Source: Paracoccaceae bacterium (lineage in GTDB: Bacteria; Pseudomonadota; Alphaproteobacteria; Rhodobacterales; Rhodobacteraceae). Taken from it: DNA of 17,203 bases. The notes below the pieces were generated by a model. That model saw nothing but the letters and a program-made list of their open reading frames with translations. It searched no databases and was not told the origin of the DNA. Location: the NCBI GenBank assembly GCA_003561595.1, contig PWWF01000130.1, positions 1 through 17,203 of the forward strand, read 5' to 3'. Below are positions 7,305 to 14,413 of this stretch, in pieces. The number at the start of each line of letters is the position of its first letter. Position 1 is the first letter of the stretch. Both the position numbers and the translations under genes were made by a program.

Positions 7305-7500
7305 TCAAGCAAACCGCCTCAAAGCCTCAGTGACAAACAGCCGGTCAGTGCCATCACGCGCAGAGACGCGGATGTATCCCTCCACCAGGCGCCCGGCCAA
7401 CCGGCATCCGCCCCATTGCATCGCTGCGCGGCTTCCGGCATCAAGAACCGCGCCATCATGCGCAGGGCCCCATGGTCCCGGATGCCAAGTTGAGGAAAAA
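7305..7500 (-). pseudogene. Possible remnant of a minus-strand gene between yraN and gshB
   Basis: In one minus-strand frame the gap reads as plausible protein ending at a TGA at 7307-7305: [20 protein letters not shown] is followed by [19 protein letters not shown] and VTEALRRFA. The composition and the ending look like the C-terminus of a real enzyme, and the pattern GYIRVSxRDGxDRL...ALR vaguely recalls the end of HisC/CobC-type aminotransferases. The only ATG inside gives 38 residues (7421), and upstream the frame runs into the antisense of gshB, so no intact gene fits. It may be a decayed fragment left by a rearrangement, or chance in GC-rich DNA. The rest of the 257-base gap (7248-7504) shows no clear promoter or terminator. 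Confidence 0.3.
7492..7495 (+). promoter_or_regulatory. Ribosome binding site deciding the gshB start
   Basis: GAGG at 7492-7495 lies 9 bases before the ATG at 7505. This supports that ATG over the GTG/ATG-like codons about 11 codons upstream in the same frame, whose product would begin with residues not seen in glutathione synthetases. Confidence 0.6.
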
Positions 7501-7504
7501 CCGA

Positions 7505-8449
7505 ATGAGCCTGCGTGTCGCCTTTCAGATGGACCCGATCGAGCATGTCGATATCAACGCCGACAGCACGTTCCGCATCGCGCTGGAGGCCGGGCGGCGC
7601 GGGCATGAGCTGTATGTCTACACCCCCGACAAGCTGATCTTTCGCGAAGGGCGCGTGATGGCGCGCGCGCGGCCTGTGACCCTGCAGGCCAAAGCGGGGG
7701 CGCATGTCAGTTTCGGCCCCGAAGAGACATTGGATCTGGCCGCCTGCGATGTCGTCTGGCTGCGGCAGGACCCGCCCTTTGACATGGGCTATATCACCAC
7801 CACCCATCTGTTGGAGATGATCCATCCGGACACACTGGTCGTGAATGACCCGTTCTGGGTGCGCAACCATCCCGAAAAACTGCTGGTGCTGCAATTTCCC
7901 GACCTGACCCCGCCCACGATGATCGCGCGCGATCTGGCCACGATCCGCGCCTTCAAGGCCGAACATGGCGATGTCATCCTGAAACCCCTTTACGGCAATG
8001 GCGGCGCGGGCGTGTTCCGGCTGGACCCGAATGACCGCAACCTCGCTTCGCTGCACGAGCTGTTTACCGGCATCAACCGCGAGCCGCTGATCGTGCAGAA
8101 ATACCTGCCCGCTGTCAGCGCAGGCGACAAGCGCATCATTCTGGTCGAGGGCGAGCCCATCGGCGCGATCAATCGTGTCCCTGCGGATGGTGAGACGCGG
8201 TCCAACATGCATGTCGGCGGACGCCCCGAAAAGATCGGGCTGAGCGCGCGCGACCACGAAATCTGCGCCGCCATCGGCCCGCTTTTGCGCGAAAAGGGGC
8301 AGATTTTCGTGGGCATCGACGTGATCGGCGAGTGGCTGACCGAGATCAACCTGACCTCGCCCACCGGCCTGCAGGAGCTGGAGCGATTTGACGGCACCAA
8401 TGGCGCGGCCCTGATATGGGACGCCATCGAGGCGCGCCGCGCTGCATGA
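7505..8449 (+). CDS. gshB: Glutathione synthetase
   Basis: ATP-grasp enzyme joining gamma-glutamylcysteine and glycine, the second step of glutathione synthesis in the cytoplasm. The 314 residues match bacterial GshB. The protein begins with the diagnostic [16 protein letters not shown] (8-23), then [14 protein letters not shown] (83-96), [17 protein letters not shown] (157-173, K160 and the glycine loop contacting ATP), [20 protein letters not shown] (197-216), RSNMHVGGR (232-240) and [20 protein letters not shown] (268-287, E280 and N282 as metal ligands). The next gene overlaps its stop by 4 bases. Glutathione supports thiol and oxidative stress protection, a theme shared with the RpoHII gene 2.5 kb away, though nothing here shows a regulatory link. 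Confidence 0.97.
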   Translation: MSLRVAFQMDPIEHVDINADSTFRIALEAGRRGHELYVYTPDKLIFREGRVMARARPVTLQAKAGAHVSFGPEETLDLAACDVVWLRQDPPFDMGYITTTHLLEMIHPDTLVVNDPFWVRNHPEKLLVLQFPDLTPPTMIARDLATIRAFKAEHGDVILKPLYGNGGAGVFRLDPNDRNLASLHELFTGINREPLIVQKYLPAVSAGDKRIILVEGEPIGAINRVPADGETRSNMHVGGRPEKIGLSARDHEICAAIGPLLREKGQIFVGIDVIGEWLTEINLTSPTGLQELERFDGTNGAALIWDAIEARRAA

Positions 8450-9375
8450 GCTGGCAACTCAAGGCGCTGCGCGTGATCCTGCGCCATGCGGTGCGCCCCT
8501 CGCTGGGGCGGCAGCGCGACAGTCTGTCGGCGCGCGCCTGGTTCGAGCGCGGCGCCTGGCTGAATGCGCGCGGACGGCCCTGGCGGCAGTTTCACCCCAT
8601 GGACCTGGAGGCCGGGGGCCGCAGTATCCCGGCGCTGGCCACACAACCGCTGCAACCGGGCGCGCCCCTGATCCTGTATTTCCACGGCGGCGGCTATGTC
8701 ATGGGCAATCCGCGCACCCATGCCGCGCTCGGGGGCTATCTGGCGCGCAAGGCGGGCATGTCCTGCCTGTTGCCCGATTACCGGCTGGCCCCGGAACACC
8801 CGTTCCCGGCAGCGTTCGACGATGCCGTGGCGGTATGGCAGGCGCTGATGGCGCAGGGCCATGCACCTGACCAGATCGCACTTGGGGGCGATTCGGCGGG
8901 CGGCGGGCTGGCGCTGGCGCTGCTGGGTCATCTGTGCGCGACGGGTGCGCCGCGCCCGGCCTGCGTCTTTGCGTTCTCGCCCTTTGCAGATCTGACTCTG
9001 TCGGGCAAATCCATCCGGGACAATGCCGACTCCGAGCTTCTGCTGCCCTTTCACCGGATCGACGATCTGCGCCGCCGCGTGCTGGCAGGCGCGGACCCGG
9101 CGGACCCGCGCATCTCGCCCCTGTTCGCGCGTTTCACGGGCGCGCCGCCCGTGCTGATCCAGATGGCGCGGACCGAGATTCTGCGCGATGATTCGCGGCG
9201 CATGGCGGACCATCTGCGCGCGCATGGGGCGCAGGTGACCGTGCAGGAATGGGGCAACCTGCCCCATGTCTGGCAGTTCTTTCACGGCTGGCTACCCGAG
9301 GGGCGCAAGGCGCTGTCGGATGCGGGCGCCTTTATCCGGGCGTCGTGTCCAGCGCCGCCATCAGCCGGTAGCTGA
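8446..9375 (+). CDS. Alpha/beta hydrolase, hormone-sensitive-lipase family esterase
   Basis: A 309-residue serine hydrolase of the HSL (family IV) esterases, probably cytoplasmic because no signal peptide is seen. The oxyanion-hole motif HGGGY is at 80-84, [17 protein letters not shown] at 111-127, and the nucleophile elbow GGDSAGGG at 147-154 with S150. The catalytic histidine is H274 in LPHVWQFF. At the acid position (usually the D of a DPLRD-like string) this protein has TEILRDD (243-249), so E244 probably replaces Asp. The start ATG overlaps the gshB stop (ATGA), implying coupled translation. Its last 44 bases overlap the 3' end of convergent comM, and a 6-pair hairpin (9360-9365 with 9371-9376) covers its stop. 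Substrate unknown; short acyl esters are typical for the family. Confidence 0.9.
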   Translation: MSWQLKALRVILRHAVRPSLGRQRDSLSARAWFERGAWLNARGRPWRQFHPMDLEAGGRSIPALATQPLQPGAPLILYFHGGGYVMGNPRTHAALGGYLARKAGMSCLLPDYRLAPEHPFPAAFDDAVAVWQALMAQGHAPDQIALGGDSAGGGLALALLGHLCATGAPRPACVFAFSPFADLTLSGKSIRDNADSELLLPFHRIDDLRRRVLAGADPADPRISPLFARFTGAPPVLIQMARTEILRDDSRRMADHLRAHGAQVTVQEWGNLPHVWQFFHGWLPEGRKALSDAGAFIRASCPAPPSAGS

Positions 9376-10855
9376 TCGCCTCGGCCATGTGGGGGGCGCG
9401 GACCTCGGGGCTGTCATCCAGATCGGCGATGGTGCGCGCCACGCGCAACAGCCGATGATAGCCGCGCGCGCTCAGCCCGAAACGCTCGGCCGCCTGGGTC
9501 AGCAGGGCGCGCCCATCCGTGTCGGGGCTGGCGATTTCTTCCAGCAGCGCGCCTTCGGCATCGGCATTGGCGCGCAGGCCGGGATGGGCTGAAAACCGCG
9601 TGGCTTGCAGCTTGCGCGCCGCCGCCACGCGCCCGGCCACGACCGAGGACGGATCGCCCGAGGCGGGCAAATCGAGGTCCGAAAAGGCTACAGGCGGCAC
9701 TTCGACCCGCAGATCGAACCGGTCCAGAAGCGGGCCGGAAATGCGGCCCAGATAATCGTCCCCGCAGGCGGGTGCACGGGCGCAGGCCCGGCCCGGATCG
9801 GACAGGTAGCCGCATTTGCAGGGGTTTGCGGCCGCCACCAGCATGAAGCGGCAGGGGTAGCGGATATGGGCATTGGCGCGCGCGACCACGACCTCGCCCG
9901 TCTCGATCGGCTGGCGCAGGGTTTCCAGCACCATGCGCGGGAATTCGGGCAATTCGTCCAGAAACAGCACGCCGTTATGCGCCAGCGATATCTCGCCCGG
10001 TTTGGCCCCCTTGCCGCCCCCGACCACTGCGGCGACCGAAGCCGTGTGATGGGGTTCGCGAAACGGGCGCGTGCGCGATATGCCACCCTGTTCCAACAAC
10101 CCCGCGATGGAATGGATCATCGAGGTTTCCAGCGCCTCGGACGGCGAGAGCGGCGGCAGGATGCCCGGCAGACGCGCGGCCAGCATGGATTTGCCTGATC
10201 CCGGTGTGCCCACCATCAGCACATGATGCCGCCCGGCGGCGGCGATTTCCAGCGCACGCTTGGCGCGTTCCTGGCCCTTGACGTCGAACAGGTCGCGCAA
10301 CCCGTCCTCGCGCCGCACCTCACCCGGCCGGGCGGGTGACAGGGGGGCCTGCCCACTGAAGTGGCGGATCACGTCGATCAGCGTCCTGGGGGCCAGCACG
10401 CGGGTCGCTTCGACCCAGGCGGCCTCTGGCCCGCAGGGGGCGGGGCAGAACAGCGCGTATTCACCCGCCGCCGCGGCCATGGCGGCGGGCAATGCGCCGG
10501 TCACGGGCACCAGCGCCCCGTCCAGCGACAATTCTCCCAGCGCGACAGTTTCGGCCACCTCCTCGGCGGGCAGAATCTCCAGCGCGGCCAGCAAGGCCAT
10601 CGCGATGGGCAGATCGAAATGCGACCCCTCTTTCGGCAGATCGGCGGGGGACAGGTTGATCGTGATGCGTTTGGACGGCAGCGCCACGGACAGCGCCGAC
10701 AGGGCAGCGCGCACGCGTTCGCGCGCCTCGGACACGGCCTTGTCGGGCAGGCCCACGATCTGAAAGGCGGGCATTCCGGGCGAGAGCGCGCATTGCACCT
10801 CGATCAGCCGCGCCTCAATCCCCTCGAATGCTACTGTCAGCGCGCGCGTCACCAT
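9332..10855 (-). CDS. comM: ComM/YifB family AAA+ ATPase (Mg-chelatase-like)
   Basis: A 507-residue protein matching the YifB/ComM family: a hexameric DNA-branch-migration motor that helps integrate incoming DNA during natural transformation in species where it has been studied. The N-terminal Lon-protease-like domain has IEVQCALSPGMPAFQIVGLP (18-37) and KRITINLSPADLPKEGSHFD (62-81). The AAA+ domain shows Walker A GTPGSGKS (216-223), Walker B VLFLDELPEF (296-305), and AAANPCKCGY (341-350) with the SGPLLDRFDL segment (373-382). C345, C348, C358 and C364 form the family's cysteine cluster, probably zinc-binding. The C-terminal YifB domain has LSARGYHRLLRVARTIADL (461-479). The ATG at 10855 follows a GGGGCAGGGG leader. 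It is convergent with the hydrolase and divergent from rpoH2. Confidence 0.95.
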   Translation of the reverse strand: MVTRALTVAFEGIEARLIEVQCALSPGMPAFQIVGLPDKAVSEARERVRAALSALSVALPSKRITINLSPADLPKEGSHFDLPIAMALLAALEILPAEEVAETVALGELSLDGALVPVTGALPAAMAAAAGEYALFCPAPCGPEAAWVEATRVLAPRTLIDVIRHFSGQAPLSPARPGEVRREDGLRDLFDVKGQERAKRALEIAAAGRHHVLMVGTPGSGKSMLAARLPGILPPLSPSEALETSMIHSIAGLLEQGGISRTRPFREPHHTASVAAVVGGGKGAKPGEISLAHNGVLFLDELPEFPRMVLETLRQPIETGEVVVARANAHIRYPCRFMLVAAANPCKCGYLSDPGRACARAPACGDDYLGRISGPLLDRFDLRVEVPPVAFSDLDLPASGDPSSVVAGRVAAARKLQATRFSAHPGLRANADAEGALLEEIASPDTDGRALLTQAAERFGLSARGYHRLLRVARTIADLDDSPEVRAPHMAEAISYRLMAALDTTPG

Positions 10856-11022
10856 GCCCCTGCCCCGCTCAGACCCATGAACTTGGTTAACGGATCAGAG
10901 ATTTCGAAATGGTTAACAGCAGCGCCAGTTGGCAGGTGCGATATAAAAATGCGCCTCCAGAGTGAACCAGATGCACTTATGACGCGTATCTTAACAAATT
11001 GCGAACTCGCAGGGGGAATTCA
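10856..11022. promoter_or_regulatory. Divergent comM/rpoH2 control region with repeated TGGTTAAC
   Basis: These 167 bases are clearly richer in A and T than the flanking genes. TGGTTAAC occurs at 10884-10891 and again at 10910-10917, 26 bases apart; the second copy reads GTTAACCAT on the other strand, like the half-site of the alphaproteobacterial cell-cycle regulator CtrA (TTAACCAT). A candidate promoter toward rpoH2 is TGAACC (10963-10968) 18 bases before TATCTT (10987-10992), loosely like an extracytoplasmic-function sigma site. I found no good match on the plus strand to TGATC-type RpoE sites, which drive rpoHII in Rhodobacter sphaeroides. AGGGGG (11011-11016) is a good ribosome site for rpoH2. 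Confidence 0.4.
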
Positions 11023-11898
11023 ATGGCACTGGATATCACTGAAGACCGTCAATTGTCACGCCGCGCCATGTCGGCTGAAATGCTGGATGCCGAAACCGAA
11101 TTGCAGCTTGCCCGCGCCTGGCGCGACCACCGCGATGAGGCCGCACTGCACCGTCTGATCACCGCCTATATGCGGCTGGCGATTTCGATGGCCAGCAAAT
11201 TCCGCCGTTACGGCGCCCCGATGAACGATCTGGTACAAGAGGCCGGTCTGGGCCTGATGAAGGCTGCCGACAAGTTCGACCCCGAGCGCGGGGTGCGGTT
11301 CTCGACCTATGCCGTGTGGTGGATCCGCGCGAGCATTCAGGATTATGTCATGCGCAACTGGTCAATGGTGCGCACGGGCTCGACCTCCAGCCAGAAATCG
11401 CTGTTTTTCAACCTGCGCCGGGTGCAGGCCAAGTTCGAACGCGAGGCCATGGCACGCGGCGAGGAACTGGACCGCCACCAGCTACGCGAGCATATCGCGC
11501 GCGAAGTGGGCGTGCCGTTGCACGATGTCGAACTGATGGAAGGGCGGCTATCCGGGTCCGATTTCTCGCTCAATGCGATGCAGTCGCAGGATGAGGACGG
11601 GCGCGAATGGATCGATGCGCTGGAGGACGAGAACGCACAGGAAGGCGCGCAGGTCGAGCAGGCGCATGACATGGCGCAACTGCGCGACTGGTTGATCGAG
11701 TCCATGCACGGGCTGAGCGAACGCGAGCGCTTCATTGTGCGCGAGCGCAAACTGCGCGAGGAACCGCGCACGCTGGAATCGCTGGGTGAGGAACTGGGGC
11801 TATCCAAGGAACGTATCCGTCAGGTCGAAGCCGCTGCATTCCAGAAGATGCGCAAGCGGCTGGAGTCGCAATCGCGCGAAGTCCTGCATTTTCTGTGA
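11023..11898 (+). CDS. rpoH2: RNA polymerase sigma-32 type factor, RpoHII class
   Basis: A 291-residue sigma-70 family group 3 factor. Region 2 is intact: MNDLVQEAGLGLMKAADKFD (67-86) and FSTYAVWWIRASIQDYVMR (93-111), with NWSMVR following. The RpoH box QKSLFFNLR (124-132) identifies a heat-shock sigma. Region 4.2 is LESLGEELGLSKERIRQVEA (251-270). The N-terminus (MALDITEDRQLSRRAMSAEM) and the body match the RpoHII type of Rhodobacterales, which responds to singlet oxygen and other oxidative stress, rather than the RpoHI type. The ATG at 11023 has AGGGGG 6 bases upstream; the frame is open further up but without support. It is first in the plus-strand cluster, and its TGA overlaps the GTG start of the next gene. 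Confidence 0.95.
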   Translation: MALDITEDRQLSRRAMSAEMLDAETELQLARAWRDHRDEAALHRLITAYMRLAISMASKFRRYGAPMNDLVQEAGLGLMKAADKFDPERGVRFSTYAVWWIRASIQDYVMRNWSMVRTGSTSSQKSLFFNLRRVQAKFEREAMARGEELDRHQLREHIAREVGVPLHDVELMEGRLSGSDFSLNAMQSQDEDGREWIDALEDENAQEGAQVEQAHDMAQLRDWLIESMHGLSERERFIVRERKLREEPRTLESLGEELGLSKERIRQVEAAAFQKMRKRLESQSREVLHFL

Positions 11899-12692
11899 GG
11901 CTGGGCCTGATCCCGGCACTTGCCCTGATGGCCACGGCTGTCGGGGCAGACCCCATTGAACCGCAGGCGCTGGACGATCTGCCGCAGGCGGATGTCGTGT
12001 TTCTGGGGGAAGTGCATGACAACCCGCTGCACCATATCCACCAGACCCGCGCGACCCACGCCATCGCCCCCGCCGCGTTGGTATTCGAGATGCTGACGCC
12101 GGAGCAGGCCGCGCGCATCCCGCCCGAATTGCCGCCTGAGGGCGAGTTGGCGGACCTGCTGGACTGGGATGCCTCTGGCTGGCCGGATTTCGCGATGTAT
12201 TCCCCCATCTTCGCGGCTGCCCCCGGCGCGCGCATTTTTGGCGCGGGCCTGCCGCGCGATCAGGCGCGCGCGGCCATGACGGACGGGACAGCGGCGCATT
12301 TCCCCGATGACCCGGCGCGTTTCGGGCTGGACCGGGCGCTTGATGCGGACGAACAAGCCCTGCGAGAGGGCTTGCAGGATGACGCCCATTGCAACGCCCT
12401 GCCGCCAGAGATGCTGCCCGCGATGGTCGAGATCCAGCGTCTGCGCGACGCCCTGCTGGCCGAGGCCGCGCTGCGCGCCCATACAGAGACGGGCGGCCCG
12501 GTCGTGGTGATCACCGGCACGGGCCACACGCGCACCGATTGGGGCGCGCCCGCCGCGTTTGCGCTTGCGTCTGATCTGCAGACCCTCTCCATCGGGCAGT
12601 ATGAGGGGGAGCCCGACAGCACACCGCCCAATGACCTGTGGCTGGTGACAGAGCCGCATCTGCGCACCGACCCCTGCGCGGCATTGGAATAG
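11895..12692 (+). CDS. ChaN family protein, possible heme-binding, exported
   Basis: A 265-residue ChaN-like protein (DUF399 family). Campylobacter ChaN is a lipoprotein that binds heme between two molecules, so an iron or heme role is possible. Family marks are DVVFLGEVHDNPLHHIHQ (33-50), ALVFEML (61-67), HCNALPPEMLPAMVEIQRLR (165-184) and VVITGTGHTRTDWGAPA (204-220). A short hydrophobic N-terminus ending in ATAVGAD looks like a normal signal peptide, but there is no cysteine after it, so the lipid anchor known from Campylobacter is missing. The start is a GTG at 11895 overlapping the rpoH2 TGA by 4 bases; no ATG is available near this position. Coupled translation with a stress sigma factor is the notable context. 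Confidence 0.85.
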   Translation: MRLGLIPALALMATAVGADPIEPQALDDLPQADVVFLGEVHDNPLHHIHQTRATHAIAPAALVFEMLTPEQAARIPPELPPEGELADLLDWDASGWPDFAMYSPIFAAAPGARIFGAGLPRDQARAAMTDGTAAHFPDDPARFGLDRALDADEQALREGLQDDAHCNALPPEMLPAMVEIQRLRDALLAEAALRAHTETGGPVVVITGTGHTRTDWGAPAAFALASDLQTLSIGQYEGEPDSTPPNDLWLVTEPHLRTDPCAALE

Positions 12693-12707
12693 GCCAGCCC
12701 CTTTCGC

Positions 12708-12735
12708 TTGACCCGCCAAGCGCGTACATCAGATA
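12708..12735 (+). promoter_or_regulatory. Weak candidate promoter upstream of coaBC
   Basis: TTGACC (12708-12713) and CAGATA (12730-12735) are separated by 16 bases in the 66-base gap between the ChaN-like gene and coaBC. The -35 match is good, the -10 match is poor. If used, coaBC-dut-moeB could be transcribed independently of rpoH2. Confidence 0.3.
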
Positions 12736-12758
12736 CAGGCGGGCAAGGGGGACCACGG

Positions 12759-13949
12759 ATGCTGAGCGGCAAGCGCATCACATTGATCATCGGCGGCGGC
12801 ATCGCGGCCTATAAAAGCCTGGACCTGATCCGGCAATTGCGCCGTGCGGGCGCGCAGGTGACCCCGGTTCTGACCCGCGCTGGCACGGAATTCGTCACGC
12901 CGCTATCCGTGGCAGCGCTGGCCGAGGAACAGGTATTTCAGGACCTGTTCGACCTGAAGGATGAGGCCGAAATGGGCCATATCCAACTGTCGCGCGTAGC
13001 CGATCTGATCGTGGTGGCCCCGGCCACAGCGAACCTGATGGCGCGCATGGCCACAGGGCTGGCCGATGATCTGGCCAGCACGCTGTTGCTGGCGACCGAT
13101 ACGCCTGTGCTGATCGCGCCTGCGATGAATGTCCGCATGTGGCAGCACCCGGCCACGCAGCGCAATCTGGCGCAGTTGCAGGCCGATGGGCTGCGCGTGG
13201 TGGGGCCTGAAGTGGGCGATATGGCCTGCGGCGAATACGGGCCGGGGCGGATGGCCGAACCGGCAGCGATTGTGGCGGCGATCAGCGATCATTTCGGGCC
13301 CCGCCCGCTGACGGGTCAGCGGGTGCTGGTCACCTCGGGGCCCACGCATGAACCGATTGATCCGGTGCGCTATATTGCCAACCGCTCCTCTGGCGCGCAG
13401 GGCACGGCGATTGCCGAGGCGCTGCGCGATCTGGGGGCCGAGGTGATCTTTGTCACCGGCCCCGCACAGACCCCGCCGCCCAGTGGCGTGACGGTCATGC
13501 GCGTGGAAACCGCGCGCGAGATGCTGGCGGCGGCCGAGGGCGCGCTGCCCGTCATGGCCGCGATCTGTGCCGCCGCCGTGGCCGATTGGCGGGTGACGAC
13601 CGAGATCACGCAAAAGATGAAGAAAACCGTGCAAGGCACGCCAACACTTGAGTTTTCCGAGAATCCGGACATTCTGGCGACACTCTCCACCCACGCGCAG
13701 CGCCCCGAACTGGTGGTGGGTTTTGCGGCAGAGACCGAGGATGTCATCGCCCATGCCACCCTCAAGCGCACGCGCAAAGGGTGTGACTGGATCGTGGCGA
13801 ATGATGTCTCGCCCGCCACAGGCATCATGGGCGGCGCGGAGAATGCCGTGCATCTGATTACCGAAGCCGGGGTCGAGGACTGGCCCCGCCTGCCCAAGCG
13901 CGAGGTGGCCGCGCGGCTGGCCGACCGGATCGCGCAGGTGCTGGGATGA
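12759..13949 (+). CDS. coaBC: CoaBC, phosphopantothenoylcysteine synthetase/decarboxylase
   Basis: Bifunctional cytoplasmic enzyme of coenzyme A synthesis: CoaB couples 4'-phosphopantothenate to cysteine using CTP, and CoaC decarboxylates the product with FMN. The 396 residues match the family. The CoaC half has [19 protein letters not shown] (10-28), the active-site H74 in [27 protein letters not shown] (87-104), [10 protein letters not shown] (119-128) and [15 protein letters not shown] (154-168) with catalytic C157. The CoaB half has [20 protein letters not shown] (189-208) with RSSG following, AAAVADWR (271-278) and QKMKK (285-289). N208 and K289 are the expected synthetase residues. The ATG at 12759 follows AAGGGGG by 7 bases; an upstream open stretch starting at a TTG lacks family similarity. 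The stop overlaps dut by 4 bases. Confidence 0.97.
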   Translation: MLSGKRITLIIGGGIAAYKSLDLIRQLRRAGAQVTPVLTRAGTEFVTPLSVAALAEEQVFQDLFDLKDEAEMGHIQLSRVADLIVVAPATANLMARMATGLADDLASTLLLATDTPVLIAPAMNVRMWQHPATQRNLAQLQADGLRVVGPEVGDMACGEYGPGRMAEPAAIVAAISDHFGPRPLTGQRVLVTSGPTHEPIDPVRYIANRSSGAQGTAIAEALRDLGAEVIFVTGPAQTPPPSGVTVMRVETAREMLAAAEGALPVMAAICAAAVADWRVTTEITQKMKKTVQGTPTLEFSENPDILATLSTHAQRPELVVGFAAETEDVIAHATLKRTRKGCDWIVANDVSPATGIMGGAENAVHLITEAGVEDWPRLPKREVAARLADRIAQVLG

Positions 13950-14413
13950 GCGTGACCCTTCAGTTCCAGCGCCTGCCGGGGTCTGACCCTGATGTGCCCT
14001 TGCCCGCCTATGCCACGCAGGGGGCCGCGGGGGCGGATATCCGCGCCAACCTGCCGCTGGATGACCGCGCGCGCGGCGTGACGCTTGCGCCGCTTCAGCG
14101 CGCGCTGGTGCCGACGGGGCTTGCCTGTGCCGTGCCGCCGGGGTTCGAGATGCAGTTCCGCGCGCGCTCGGGCCTGGCGCTGCGCCATGGGATCGCGCTG
14201 CCCAATGCGCCCGCGACCATCGACAGCGATTATCGCGGGCCGCTGGGGGTGATCCTGATCAACCTCGGGGCCGAGCCCTTCGTGATCGAACATGGCGCGC
14301 GCATCGCCCAGATCGTGATCGCGCCTGTTGTGCAGGCGCAGATGATCGAGGCCGCAACATTGCCAGAGACCACGCGCGGCGCGGGTGGCTTTGGATCGAC
14401 CGGGGTGGCGTGA
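13946..14413 (+). CDS. dut: dUTP diphosphatase
   Basis: Homotrimeric dUTPase that hydrolyses dUTP to dUMP, keeping uracil out of DNA and feeding thymidylate synthesis. All five family motifs are present in 155 residues: motif 1 GAAGADIRA (26-34), motif 2 [10 protein letters not shown] (73-82), motif 3 [19 protein letters not shown] (84-102) with catalytic D93, motif 4 [10 protein letters not shown] (116-125) and motif 5 [10 protein letters not shown] (144-153). The linkage coaBC-dut is also found in E. coli, where dut follows dfp (coaBC). Here the ATG overlaps the coaBC stop by 4 bases, indicating translation from one mRNA. Confidence 0.98.
   Translation: MSVTLQFQRLPGSDPDVPLPAYATQGAAGADIRANLPLDDRARGVTLAPLQRALVPTGLACAVPPGFEMQFRARSGLALRHGIALPNAPATIDSDYRGPLGVILINLGAEPFVIEHGARIAQIVIAPVVQAQMIEAATLPETTRGAGGFGSTGVA

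Noticed and set aside
7990..9285. A 431-codon minus-strand frame opposite gshB and the hydrolase
   Set aside because: It spans two well-supported genes in antisense and shows no recognisable domain.
10869..10897. A TGATCC string on the minus strand as an RpoE-type promoter
   Set aside because: It points toward comM rather than rpoH2, the base string 18 positions on (TCTGAG) does not match a TAA-type -10 element, and the start would fall almost at the comM ATG.
10929..10947. TTGGCA followed by TATAAA as an rpoH2 promoter
   Set aside because: Both hexamers look good but are only 7 bases apart, too close for a sigma-70 promoter.
13370..14293. A 307-codon minus-strand frame opposite coaBC and dut
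   Set aside because: Shadow frame; both overlapping plus-strand genes have complete motif sets.
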